Assembly: GCF_020164955.1 (NCBI RefSeq)
Contig: NZ_JAIUHG010000005.1
Coordinates: 1 to 64,000, forward strand
Source: Mesorhizobium sp. CA8
Lineage (GTDB): Bacteria; Pseudomonadota; Alphaproteobacteria; Rhizobiales; Rhizobiaceae
Direction: 5' to 3'
Length of the DNA stretch: 64,000 bases
A program made the translations under genes and the position numbers. Shown piece after piece: positions 7,784-15,563 of the stretch. The notes below the pieces were generated by a model. That model was not told where the DNA came from. It saw nothing but the letters and a program-made list of their open reading frames with translations, and made no database searches. The first letter of the stretch is position 1; each line of letters starts with the position of its first letter.

Positions 7784-10556
7784 AAATACGATCACGCAAC
7801 GAATTGCGCTTGATGGCGGCGAGGCCATCAAAGACCAGTTGAAAGCCATGGGCGCCGCCGGCGAAAAGGCTTTCAAGGATCTTCAGAAAGCAGCAGCCGG
7901 TGCCGAATTCCAAAAATTCACCGCCTCGTTAAGCAAGGCGCGAACCGACCTCGTCGCCTTCGGCCAGAACATTGCGATCCTGGGCACAGCAATAACGGCT
8001 GCCGTGGGCGGTGCCGGCGCGGCAGTCCTGGAACTCGCATCGTCGGCCGGCGAGGCCGCAGACCAGGCCGGCAAGGCTGCGCAATCGGCCGGTGTCACGA
8101 CCCAGGCTTACACCGAATTGGCCTTTGCCGCGAAGATGTCGAACCTCGAACAGGCCGACCTTGACGCCGGCATGGCCCGCCTGAACAAGACGCTCGGCGC
8201 CGCGGCTAATGGCTCGAAGGCGGCCGTCGACCTGTTCAAGCAACTCGGCGTTTCAATCCGAGATTCTACAGGCCATCTTCGCTCACCCGATGCCGTTCTG
8301 CTCGACCTGGCCGACGCCTTCAGCAAGCTCCCCGATGGTGCGTTGAAGTCGAGCCTGGCAATCCAACTCTTCGGCAAAGCCGGCGCCAAACTGCTGCCAT
8401 TTTTGAACGAGGGCAAGAAGGGGTTGATAGACCTCGGCGCCGAGGCGAAGGCGCTCGGCGTGACGTTCACCGATGCCCAAGCGAAGATCGGCGACAACCT
8501 CGGCGATGCACTGGATAGTGTTGGCGCCGCCGCGCGCGGTGTGAAACTGCAGCTCGGCCTGATCTTTGCGCCGGCCATCACCCAGGCAGCGACCGCATTG
8601 ACGGAGCGCATCAAGCAGCTTCGCCCCGCCATCCAGGGCTTTGCCCAGGACATCGCCGACAAGGCGCTGCCGGTCATGCTCGACTTCGTCAATGCCCTCA
8701 CCGGCAACGACGCCGACGTTTCGAACAAGTGGGTGCTGGATTGGCGAGACGGCGCCATCGCCTTCGGTCAATCGATGCAGGAGGCCGCGACCATAGTCAT
8801 CGCGGCGATCGACAAGTTGCGGGCCGGCCTCGATCTCACTGCTACTGCCTTGAACGACGTGTTCGGCACGAGCATTTCCGGCGACGCAATCGGCCTGGTG
8901 CTGATCGCCGGGCAGATCACCGGCGGCTTCAAGGCGCTCTATAGTTCGGTCATTGCCGCGAAGAACGCCATCGTGCTGTTGTTCAATCTGGCGAAGGCAA
9001 ATCCATGGGTCGCGGCGGTCACCGTCATAGCCAGTGGCATTGCCCTATGGGCTACGCGCACCGACGGCGCGACCGCCGCGCTACAGCGGCACGAGGGATT
9101 GGTCGAGGGCGTCAAGAACGCCTATGTGCAGGCCGGCGGCGCCGTCAAAAACATGACCGACGAGATCAGGAACGGCCTGATCCTCCAGACCCGTGCCGCA
9201 CTGAAAGACTTGGTCCCGGCTTTCGAGGAAGAGATCAAACGCCTTCGCGACCTGGCGGCGGCGCCAGCGAAAGAAAACCCGTTCAGTCAGGCATTGAAGG
9301 ACTTCGCCAACGGCGGCAGTCTCGACGCATATCTGAAGGCGGTCGCAGAGATCGGCGCATCGAATCCCAAGCTGAACGATGCGGCCGTGGCATTCCTGAA
9401 GCTGGCCGAGGGCGCGAAGGCGCTTGAAGACAAGATCAAGCCTTCTGCCGACTTCCTCGATCTCCTCACCGGCAAGATTTCGGATGCCGATTTCAAGGCT
9501 CGCGGTGCCGCCAACGGTCTTGGAGAATTCGGCGATGCAGCCAGCACTGGCTTGAAGAAGGCGGGAGCTGCCGCCGACGAGACGAAGGGCAAGGTCGAAG
9601 CGCTCGGCCAGACGATCACCGTCATTCGCGGCGGTGGCGACAAGCTCACCTCAGAAACCTTCAATGTCGTCAACGGCGTTGCCCAGAGCGCCCAACAGGG
9701 CAAGCAGGCAATTGATGGGCTTAAGAGCAGTGTCGACGATACCAGCACCTCGGTCGACGGTGTCAGCAACGAGATCACCAACAGCATCAGCCAGATCGCG
9801 CCAGCCGCCCAGCAGGCCGCAGACGGCTTCAATAGCTCATTGGGCAATCTCGATGCTGGCGCAGCCCAGGCAGCCGCAGAAGCCATCGTGGCACCGTTCT
9901 CGACGCTACCGGGCAAGCTCTCTGCCATCCTCAGCGGCATCCGGGCTTTGCTGCAGGGCGGCTTCAGCGGCCTTCAGGGCATCGTGGCCAGCCTGGCCGC
10001 ATCGATTGAAAGCGCGATTGCCCGCATCTTGGCATCCCTCCGGGCAGCAGCGGAGGCAGCACAGCGCCTTCGTGCGCAGGCCGCATCCGGCGGCTCGGAC
10101 AGCGGCGGCTCGCATGGCGGCTTTGCCCGAGGCGGCCATATCGCCCATGGGCCTGGCACCGGGACCAGTGACTCGATCCTGGCCCGCCTGTCGGTTGGCG
10201 AATTCGTCATCCGGGCAAAGGTCGTGAAGGCGCTCGGCGCGGATTTCTTCGCTGCGCTCAATGCCGGTGTCATGCCCAACATCGAGGCGTTCCGGGGCCT
10301 GTCCAAGGGCTTCAGCGTCGGCGGCATCGTTGACGGCATGACCCGGCAGATGGCGATCCCAAGGTTTGCCAGCGGCGGTCTCGCCAATCTCGCGCCCGCT
10401 TCCGGCTCCTCCGGCAAGACCGTTGCCGTAAAGCTGCAATACGGCCCGACCGTGCAGGATGTCATCGACCTTATCGGCCAGGCCGACCCGGTGATGCGGT
10501 TCCAACGCTTCGCGCTCAATGAGGCGACGGCGAGCGCCGGCAGGAGGCCAAGATGA
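7776..10556 (+). CDS. Phage tail tape measure protein
   Basis: This 926-aa protein sets tail length and is threaded through the tail tube. The N-terminal 60 residues are a soluble helix. Hydrophobic Gly/Ala-rich segments follow near residues 70-100 (AILGTAITAAVGGAGAAVLE) and 370-430, and long Ala-rich helices occupy the rest. The C-terminus holds the characteristic GGHIAHGPGTGTSDSILARL, then SVGEFVIRAKVV, found in lambda gpH-like tape measures. By the usual rule of about 0.15 nm per residue, this length would suit a tail near 140 nm. The ATG at 7776 overlaps the previous gene. Confidence 0.88.
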   Translation: MAKNTITQRIALDGGEAIKDQLKAMGAAGEKAFKDLQKAAAGAEFQKFTASLSKARTDLVAFGQNIAILGTAITAAVGGAGAAVLELASSAGEAADQAGKAAQSAGVTTQAYTELAFAAKMSNLEQADLDAGMARLNKTLGAAANGSKAAVDLFKQLGVSIRDSTGHLRSPDAVLLDLADAFSKLPDGALKSSLAIQLFGKAGAKLLPFLNEGKKGLIDLGAEAKALGVTFTDAQAKIGDNLGDALDSVGAAARGVKLQLGLIFAPAITQAATALTERIKQLRPAIQGFAQDIADKALPVMLDFVNALTGNDADVSNKWVLDWRDGAIAFGQSMQEAATIVIAAIDKLRAGLDLTATALNDVFGTSISGDAIGLVLIAGQITGGFKALYSSVIAAKNAIVLLFNLAKANPWVAAVTVIASGIALWATRTDGATAALQRHEGLVEGVKNAYVQAGGAVKNMTDEIRNGLILQTRAALKDLVPAFEEEIKRLRDLAAAPAKENPFSQALKDFANGGSLDAYLKAVAEIGASNPKLNDAAVAFLKLAEGAKALEDKIKPSADFLDLLTGKISDADFKARGAANGLGEFGDAASTGLKKAGAAADETKGKVEALGQTITVIRGGGDKLTSETFNVVNGVAQSAQQGKQAIDGLKSSVDDTSTSVDGVSNEITNSISQIAPAAQQAADGFNSSLGNLDAGAAQAAAEAIVAPFSTLPGKLSAILSGIRALLQGGFSGLQGIVASLAASIESAIARILASLRAAAEAAQRLRAQAASGGSDSGGSHGGFARGGHIAHGPGTGTSDSILARLSVGEFVIRAKVVKALGADFFAALNAGVMPNIEAFRGLSKGFSVGGIVDGMTRQMAIPRFASGGLANLAPASGSSGKTVAVKLQYGPTVQDVIDLIGQADPVMRFQRFALNEATASAGRRPR

Positions 10557-10861
10557 TCGAGAAACCCGAAAGATGGTGGGCGCCGAAATCGCCCGAGGAA
10601 GCCGCCGAACTAGAGCAGACCCAGCAGGCCTTCAAAGCGCAATTCGGCGACTTCGCAGCCTTGCTGACGGATGGCTTCTGGCTGGGGTGTTCGCCGGATG
10701 GCCAGTACCTCGGCTTGCAATTCAAGGATTTAGACGGATCGATCCATCGACACGCGCTCCCGTGGGAAATTGTCGATGTATTCTTCACGCAGTTCTCCGT
10801 CGCGGTTGACGAGATGGGCCAGCGGCAATTCGCGCTGAAGGAACCGGAGGGCGAAGCCTGA
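10553..10861 (+). CDS. Hypothetical tail-associated protein (102 aa)
   Basis: The start overlaps the tape-measure stop (ATGA) and the stop overlaps the next start, so it is translated with the tail module. The product is acidic and of mixed alpha/beta type, with GFWLGCSPDGQYLGLQFKDL in the middle and an aromatic patch (WEIVDVFFTQFSV). No family is recognised. Its position directly after the tape measure is where minor tail or tail-tip proteins are encoded. Confidence 0.6.
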   Translation: MIEKPERWWAPKSPEEAAELEQTQQAFKAQFGDFAALLTDGFWLGCSPDGQYLGLQFKDLDGSIHRHALPWEIVDVFFTQFSVAVDEMGQRQFALKEPEGEA

Positions 10862-11616
10862 TGCTCGCACCCTATTTCCTCGGCGGCGCTGTCCGCGGAC
10901 GCGCTGTCCTTGTTGGGGGCAATGCCGGCGATGGGGACGGCGGGTTTGTCGACCAGCCTGTCGTCACCACCACCTCGACGGGCGACACGACGATCAAGGG
11001 AAAGGTCAAGGCGGGTTCGTTTGGCAAGTTCGTTTTCCCGCTCGCCGCGCTAGGAGCGGGGCAGAGATATACATTCCGCTATACGCCACAGTTTTCGCAA
11101 TTGTCCCAGCAAGGCAAGCTGGCAATGGTTGGGTTTGGGCTTAAGAGCAACAACGACTTCCATATCGTCGGGCTGCGCGGCGACGGCTCGACGGGGCTCA
11201 ACAAATACAAAGTCTACGGTGCCGCTCCGAACGGTTGGAATAAGGACACTGGGCACACCACGGTTGATGGTGGACCAGCCGCCAATGGCACCCAGGCTGG
11301 GCCGAACTGGATCAGAATCGACATCGCGGCCGATGGCGCAAGCTACCTGTTTTCGACATCCCCAGCTAACGACAATTGGACGGCGGAATTCTCCGCCTCT
11401 GCGATGACGCCATTTGCGAATGCCTCGGCGGTGCTGACTTTCGGCATCGCGCTTTGGTTCAACAACGCAGATTCCGGACCGTTTTCAATCCTGCTTGAGC
11501 AGTTCGTCGACGCAGTTTCCTTCTCCGATCGTCAGGCGATGGTGCCGGGCGATTTCATCAATTCACAGCAAGGCCGCCAATCCATGGTGCCTGGCACCTT
11601 CATAAGCGAGGCCTGA
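10861..11616 (+). CDS. Putative tail fibre or tip protein
   Basis: This 251-aa beta-rich protein begins MLAPYFLGGAVRGRAVLVGG. It contains a jelly-roll-like stretch with many Gly, Ser and Asn residues (FGLKSNNDFHIVGLRGDGST). The C-terminus holds a short repeat: RQAMVPGDFINSQQG, then RQSMVPGTFISEA. This gene order and composition fit a tail fibre, tip or carbohydrate-binding domain. No enzyme motif is visible. It lies four bases upstream of the next fibre-like gene. Confidence 0.5.
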   Translation: MLAPYFLGGAVRGRAVLVGGNAGDGDGGFVDQPVVTTTSTGDTTIKGKVKAGSFGKFVFPLAALGAGQRYTFRYTPQFSQLSQQGKLAMVGFGLKSNNDFHIVGLRGDGSTGLNKYKVYGAAPNGWNKDTGHTTVDGGPAANGTQAGPNWIRIDIAADGASYLFSTSPANDNWTAEFSASAMTPFANASAVLTFGIALWFNNADSGPFSILLEQFVDAVSFSDRQAMVPGDFINSQQGRQSMVPGTFISEA

Positions 11617-11620
11617 TCCG

Positions 11621-12943
11621 ATGACCCTTCGTTACCTACGCTCTGGCGCTGCCGGTGCCGCTACTGGTGTTGACTGGGCTAACGCCTATTTGACGCTCGC
11701 TGCAGCATTGACCGCATCAGCGGCGGGCGACACGATCTATGTTTCAGAGGATCACGCCGAGACGCAGGCGAGCGGTATGACGCTCACATCGCCCGGCACC
11801 GCCGCATCGCCGGTGCGGGTGATCTGCGTCAACCATTCCGGGACCGTTCCGCCAGTCTCAGCCGATCTCAGGACAACTGCCACCGTGTCTGTCACCGGAT
11901 CAACTGTCATTACATTCGGCGGCGTGTCGAGTGACACGGAATACGAGGGCATTACATTCTCGGCCGGATCGTCGAACCTAGCCACCAGAATTGATATTGC
12001 TACAAACAATATATCGGTATCACTGAAGTTCAAAAACTGCCTACTGAAACTTAATTCGACATCCACGGGTAGCATTATCAATGTTGGGGGCACGTCAACA
12101 AGAGGCTGCTTCATAGCCCTTGAAAACACGCAGCTGCAATTCGGCTCTACTGCACAATCCGTCGTCATTGCTGCCGCTTTCGTTTGGCGCGACACGGCCA
12201 GCGCGCTAGCGGGGGGTACATTCCCGACCACCCTGTTCACCAACGTCAGCAACGGAGGCGGGGAAGCTGATGTCGCCGGGGTCGACCTTAGTGCCATCAC
12301 GGGAACGATATTCGGTGGCGGGGCCAATTCCGCAGCGCTCCGCTACATAATGCGGGATTGTAAGGTCAATGCTTCGGCTACGATAGGGGCGGCACCTACA
12401 GCGCGCGGGACATACAAGGTCGATTATATCCGTGCGGATTCCGGCGGCACCAATTACAAACAGGGCCGGATTACCTATGACGGGTCTACCAAGGAAGAAA
12501 CGACCATCGTCAGAACCGGTGGCGCCACTGATGGCACCACGCCCCTTGCCTGGAAGATAGTCACGACCGCGAACGCCAGCCGCCACTTCCCCTATGAGAC
12601 GCTTCCGATCGCGATCTGGAACGATACAACAGGCTCGAGCATCACGGCGACTATCGAGGGCATTGCCGCCTCCCTGCCGAACAACGACGAGATTTGGATC
12701 GAGGTCGAATATCTGGGGTCGTCGTCATCGCCCAAGTCGTCGTTCGTCAGGACATGCCCGGCCGACACGTTGGCCGCTGCCGCAGCAGTCACCACAAGTT
12801 CATCAAGCTGGGGCGGATCGACATCGGCGTTCAAGCTCGCGGCCACCTTCACGCCCCAACAGAAGGGCTGGATCCTCGTGAGGGTGTGTGCGGCGAAGGC
12901 GTCGGCGACGTTCTATATCGATCCGAAGATCACGCTCACCTAG
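11621..12943 (+). CDS. Putative beta-helix receptor-binding tail protein
   Basis: The 440-aa protein is rich in Ser, Thr, Gly and Ala. Residues 1-60 (LRYLRSGAAGAATGVDWANA, then SAAGDTIYVSEDH) match the opening of phage and bacterial right-handed beta-helix repeats, in which AAGDTIYV forms a regular coil. The rest alternates short beta strands. Beta-helix proteins at the end of a tail operon are usually receptor-binding spikes or depolymerases. No catalytic pair is obvious. It is the last gene of the plus-strand tail module. Confidence 0.5.
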   Translation: MTLRYLRSGAAGAATGVDWANAYLTLAAALTASAAGDTIYVSEDHAETQASGMTLTSPGTAASPVRVICVNHSGTVPPVSADLRTTATVSVTGSTVITFGGVSSDTEYEGITFSAGSSNLATRIDIATNNISVSLKFKNCLLKLNSTSTGSIINVGGTSTRGCFIALENTQLQFGSTAQSVVIAAAFVWRDTASALAGGTFPTTLFTNVSNGGGEADVAGVDLSAITGTIFGGGANSAALRYIMRDCKVNASATIGAAPTARGTYKVDYIRADSGGTNYKQGRITYDGSTKEETTIVRTGGATDGTTPLAWKIVTTANASRHFPYETLPIAIWNDTTGSSITATIEGIAASLPNNDEIWIEVEYLGSSSSPKSSFVRTCPADTLAAAAAVTTSSSSWGGSTSAFKLAATFTPQQKGWILVRVCAAKASATFYIDPKITLT

Positions 12944-12981
12944 GCGTTTCCATGGAAAGCCTTGGACCAATAATGGCCTGC

Positions 12982-13140
12982 TCAACCGGCCAGCGCTCGG
13001 CCCAGGGCAATGCCAAGGCCGATCGCAAGGCCGATGGTGAAGTTCGCCGCTACCTTCGCAGCGAACGCGCTCCAGCGGCTTCCCTGGCTCGCCTGAGAGG
13101 CTTTTAAGGCGCTGGCGATGTCGTCGAACGCGTGTTCCAT
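12982..13140 (-). CDS. Small membrane protein (52 aa)
   Basis: This short gene reads MEHAFDDIASALKASQAS and ends in a single glycine-zipper-like membrane helix, FTIGLAIGLGIALGRALAG. It lies 56 bp downstream of another small membrane gene in the same direction, so the two are probably co-transcribed from the XRE regulator. The soluble helix at the N-terminus followed by a membrane segment would suit a membrane-anchored exclusion or holin-like protein. The function is unknown. Confidence 0.55.
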   Translation of the reverse strand: MEHAFDDIASALKASQASQGSRWSAFAAKVAANFTIGLAIGLGIALGRALAG

Positions 13141-13196
13141 TGCTGAATGTTAGATCGAAACCGCGAATCTGTGAATCCCCGGTTTGTTCCTCATAG

Positions 13197-13373
13197 CTAC
13201 CGCCGGTCACGGAAGGTGTTCCTGGCTATCATCCATGACGGGATCGACAGGGCGGCAAAATACGCGGCGCCGACATTCTCGCCTTTACCAAGCAGGTAAA
13301 TGGCGACCGCCGGATTCGCCACCGAAGCGAAGACGATGACGCAATACCACCAGAGCAAGAGTGCTCTCCCCAT
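13197..13373 (-). CDS. Small two-helix membrane protein (58 aa)
   Basis: The start codon shares a base with the stop of the XRE regulator (TGATG), so translation is coupled. The product has two hydrophobic segments (ALLLWWYCVIVFASVANPAV and AAYFAALSIPSWMIA) with a short loop between and a basic tail (RNTFRDRR). Size and layout fit a holin-like, toxin-like or superinfection-exclusion membrane protein. No family is recognised. Its coupling to a regulator is the main clue. Confidence 0.6.
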   Translation of the reverse strand: MGRALLLWWYCVIVFASVANPAVAIYLLGKGENVGAAYFAALSIPSWMIARNTFRDRR

Positions 13374-13603
13374 CAGCCTTTCCGCAGCCTGACGCCCGCG
13401 CCACCGCCTTCCCCTTCGTCGAGGAAAATCACGCCAGCATCCCGGAGGGCGCGCTCCAGCACCTCTACGGTTGCTGGTCGCGCTGCTGTTGCTCCGTTCT
13501 CGAACAGCGTCAACGTTGCGATACCTATGCCAGCCGCCTCAGCCAGCCGTTGCTGGTTCCATTTGATAAGCGCGCGCGCAGCGCGGCATTGATCCGGCGT
13601 CAT
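13373..13603 (-). CDS. XRE-family regulator, probable island repressor
   Basis: This 76-aa helix-turn-helix protein (MTPDQCRAARALIKWNQQRL, then AEAAGIGIATLTLFENGA, then EVLERALRDAGVIF) is a common rhizobial small XRE protein. I prefer the ATG at 13603 over that at 13609 because gagggg lies six bases before it. It is transcribed away from the gene at 13743, with an AT-rich divergent region between them, the arrangement of a lysogeny-type switch. It probably controls itself and the divergent genes, which is inference. Confidence 0.8.
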   Translation of the reverse strand: MTPDQCRAARALIKWNQQRLAEAAGIGIATLTLFENGATAARPATVEVLERALRDAGVIFLDEGEGGGAGVRLRKG

Positions 13604-13742
13604 TTCCATCCCCTCAAAGTAACTTATCCAATTAATTCTTGCCAGACCTATAAAAAATTTATTGACAAGGAATAAACGGATTTGCCACGCTTCCTTAGCG
13701 GCAATCACGCCGCAAAAAAAAGCCCAAAGGGGGGCAATCCTA
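13604..13742. promoter_or_regulatory. AT-rich divergent promoter/operator region
   Basis: This 139-bp spacer separates the XRE regulator (minus) from the gene at 13743 (plus). It is clearly richer in A and T than its surroundings (for example aattaattcttg and ataaaaaatttattgac) and contains a consensus-like -35 element, ttgaca. The binding site of the XRE protein would be expected here. I cannot define exact promoters. Confidence 0.5.
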
Positions 13743-14219
13743 ATGTTGAAGAAAATCACCGCTCCGGCGGACGGCGGAGCTTTGCCTAAATCCAAGCTTA
13801 CCGCCTTTATCGAGGCCTGCCTTGATCCTCTGCCGACCGCGGTGCTGGTGGACACCGCCTACAACACCCAGTTGAGGCGGGCGCGCAAGGCAGCTTGGCG
13901 CGAAGCGGAGCGAATGACAGGGGCATATAGGGATGCAATTAATCTTGCCAGTTATTTCCATAGGCCCGTCGTCGGCCTCGAACCCCTCCACAAGATTCTG
14001 GGTGGGGGGAGAAGGCAGGAACTTGTCGATGAATGGCGGCGGCTGACAGCTCGTCAAATTCTGACGCCGGCGCCGGACAGCAGCGCACTCAAATGGAAGC
14101 GCAGCGCTGCCAAAAGAGACCTTTTGCCGATCAGCGCCGAACAGATCGCTACGGCAATAGCTGCTGATGAGGCTTGGTTAGCCGCGCATCCAACCAAAAA
14201 GACGGGGTGGCTTCCGTGA
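13743..14219 (+). CDS. Hypothetical island protein (158 aa)
   Basis: The ATG at 13743 follows a G-rich ribosome site (aagggggg). The product is basic and helical, with RRARKAAWREAERMTGAYRD in the middle and a C-terminal segment LPISAEQIATAIAADEAWLA. I do not recognise it. It is divergent from the XRE regulator, so it may be under its control. The stop overlaps a GTG start of the next gene, and the two form a unit that ends at the terminator before the attachment site. Confidence 0.55.
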   Translation: MLKKITAPADGGALPKSKLTAFIEACLDPLPTAVLVDTAYNTQLRRARKAAWREAERMTGAYRDAINLASYFHRPVVGLEPLHKILGGGRRQELVDEWRRLTARQILTPAPDSSALKWKRSAAKRDLLPISAEQIATAIAADEAWLAAHPTKKTGWLP

Positions 14220-14473
14220 GCGAGGCCCTTGCCGAACCAGTCGTCATTCTCGACACGTTTGTACAGGGCGTGGGTCGCGTGGAGGAGATCGCGGCCAATC
14301 TGTTCCGCGTATCCTATTACGCCACCCAGCGCGCCTATGACGGAAGCCAGGAACGCGTCTGCGTGGCTAAGTTCATCGTCACGGCCGACACGATGGTCGC
14401 GATGGCGAACGCCACAGGGGCCAGGGAAGCGGCTCGACGGTTAATGGGTGAGTCGCACTCGCCGATGAACTGA
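14216..14473 (+). CDS. Hypothetical island protein (85 aa), GTG start
   Basis: The GTG at 14216 overlaps the preceding stop (GTGA), and I prefer it to the ATG at 14174 because coupled starts are the rule in this island. The product is a small alpha/beta protein (VVILDTFVQGVGRVEEIAAN, then FRVSYYATQRAYDG) ending in a short helix. No family is recognised. A rho-independent terminator follows 30 bp later. Confidence 0.55.
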   Translation: MSEALAEPVVILDTFVQGVGRVEEIAANLFRVSYYATQRAYDGSQERVCVAKFIVTADTMVAMANATGAREAARRLMGESHSPMN

Positions 14474-14504
14474 GCCGATTGCCTGCTCATTCTGAACCAC
14501 CAAC

Positions 14505-14536
14505 GGCCCGGCGGCTTCGGCTTCCGGGCCTTTTTT
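14505..14536 (+). terminator. Rho-independent terminator
   Basis: The arms ggcccgg (14505-14511) and ccgggcc (14524-14530) form a strong stem with a 12-nt loop, followed directly by six T residues. It ends the plus-strand pair at 13743-14473 just before the right attachment region. Confidence 0.85.
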
Positions 14537-14572
14537 GCGGACATAGTGCGGACACCAAATGTCTGCGGACAC
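14537..14572 (+). other. Putative integrase arm sites, right end
   Basis: Three direct copies of gcggacac/t start at 14537, 14548 and 14565. The first two form a 19-bp block that matches 634-652 with one mismatch. The position beside the right att core, in the same orientation as at the left end, supports a role in integrase arm binding. Confidence 0.5.
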
Positions 14573-14619
14573 AGAAAACCGCCCTCACCTGCCGCAAACA
14601 CTTGATTTTGTGGGGTTTT

Positions 14620-14695
14620 TGGTGAGCGCGTCGGGGTTCGAACCCGAGACCTACTGATTAAAAGTCAGTTGCTCTACCGGCTGAGCTACGCGCTC
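14620..14695 (-). tRNA. tRNA-Lys(UUU), attachment site of the island
   Basis: On the minus strand the 76-nt sequence folds as a cloverleaf. The acceptor is GAGCGCG/CGCGCUC, the D arm contains AGCCGGUAGAGC, the anticodon stem is ACUGA/UCAGU with loop CUUUUAA, the T stem is UCGGG/CCCGA with UUCGAAC, and CCA is encoded. The anticodon is UUU. The island joins at its 3' side. Its anticodon loop through 3' end is therefore element-derived, and the host version is displaced to 443-490. Confidence 0.96.
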
Positions 14696-15007
14696 CCGCG
14701 GGCTCGAAACGCCGCCCTCGAAATTGCGCGGAACATAGGGAGAGTGCCGCGGCCGGTCAACCGGAAAAAGACGGGCTTCCAAGGCGGATTTTTTGAACGG
14801 TTTCGAAGGGGCGCCGAGAGTATTTGCGAACGGCTTTCGATGCCTGCGCCAATGGCCCGACTCCGGGCTACTTCAGAAAGCCCTCAAAAAAATCCATACA
14901 ATAATAATGGCCTGAAACAATGGGCTGATGGTGGAATGAGGAACCATTGCAACCGGGGGCCGTTCCGCAAAACAGGGACGACCCGTCAACCATCGAGGAG
15001 AAGATCA
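14696..15007 (+). other. Gene-free region upstream of the BA14K gene
   Basis: I see no supported gene in these 312 bp. The part nearest the next gene (around 14880-14925) is AT-rich and probably carries its promoter. A ribosome site (gaggag) lies at the right edge. Confidence 0.5.
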
Positions 15008-15463
15008 ATGAACAAGATCGCATCGGGCCTGTTGGCAACCGCTCTCTCGGCCTCGTTCGTCGTGGCGGAGATGGTGCCCGTCAACGCCCAGCCGGCCTAT
15101 GTACCGCAACCCCAAGGCCTGTCGTCAGATGTCCAGACCGTACAGTATCGGGATTGGAGAAGGCACCGTGCCTTCAACCGGGATTTCTCGCGTCGTGGTG
15201 ACGCCGTCTACTGGAACGGCCATCGCGGCTATCGTGAGTATCGCCGCGGCTATCGCCGGCATGGCGACTACTGGTTCCCTCTGGCAGCTTTCGCCACCGG
15301 CGCGCTGATCACCGGCGCCATCGTCAACAGTGAGAACAACCGCGTCTATCGCGGCAATTCCCATGTCCAATGGTGCTATGACCGCTACCGCTCTTATCGC
15401 GCCTCGGACAACACCTTCCAGCCTAACAGCGGTCCTCGTCGGCAGTGCGTGTCGCCCTATTGA
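15008..15463 (+). CDS. BA14K family secreted protein
   Basis: The product is 151 aa. An N-terminal signal peptide (MNKIASGLLATALSASFVVA) is followed by a basic, Tyr/Arg-rich central region (RGYREYRRGYRRHGDYWF), a possible membrane or hydrophobic segment, and the C-terminal BA14K motif WCYDRYRSYRASDNTFQPNS ending in RRQCVSPY. BA14K proteins are alphaproteobacterial envelope proteins with reported lectin-like activity, first known as Brucella antigens. A good ribosome site (gaggag) precedes the ATG. It is the first chromosomal gene beyond the tRNA. Confidence 0.9.
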   Translation: MNKIASGLLATALSASFVVAEMVPVNAQPAYVPQPQGLSSDVQTVQYRDWRRHRAFNRDFSRRGDAVYWNGHRGYREYRRGYRRHGDYWFPLAAFATGALITGAIVNSENNRVYRGNSHVQWCYDRYRSYRASDNTFQPNSGPRRQCVSPY

Positions 15464-15498
15464 CGGCTTCCGGTCAGTACCCAGGGCCTTGACCGACC

Positions 15499-15531
15499 GA
15501 GCCCGCCCCGTAGGGCGCGGGCTCTCTCTTT
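15499..15531 (+). terminator. Terminator-like hairpin
   Basis: The arms gagcccgc (15499-15506) and gcgggctc (15517-15524) pair perfectly and are followed by tctcttt. The hairpin lies between the convergent BA14K and DUF6882-like genes and could serve the former. Confidence 0.65.
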
Positions 15532-15563
15532 CTGATTTGCTTGCTTTGCAACGACGGACTTGG

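Larger units (their letters stand above)
443..14665. mobile_element. Phage-like integrated island in tRNA-Lys
   Basis: The element is bounded by the 48-bp tRNA-Lys repeats and is 14,175 bp from repeat to repeat. It encodes an integrase at the left end, early or replication-like genes, a Nu1-like protein, a tape measure, fibre-like proteins and an XRE regulator. All genes are intact and tightly packed, often with ATGA-type overlaps. Capsid, portal, large terminase, tail-tube and lysis genes are not visible, so it cannot form a complete virion alone. It is either a shrunken prophage or a satellite that depends on a helper. Confidence 0.85.

Noticed and set aside
7445..12943. Tail genes considered as a contractile tailocin
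   Set aside because: No sheath, tube, baseplate or lysis genes are visible.
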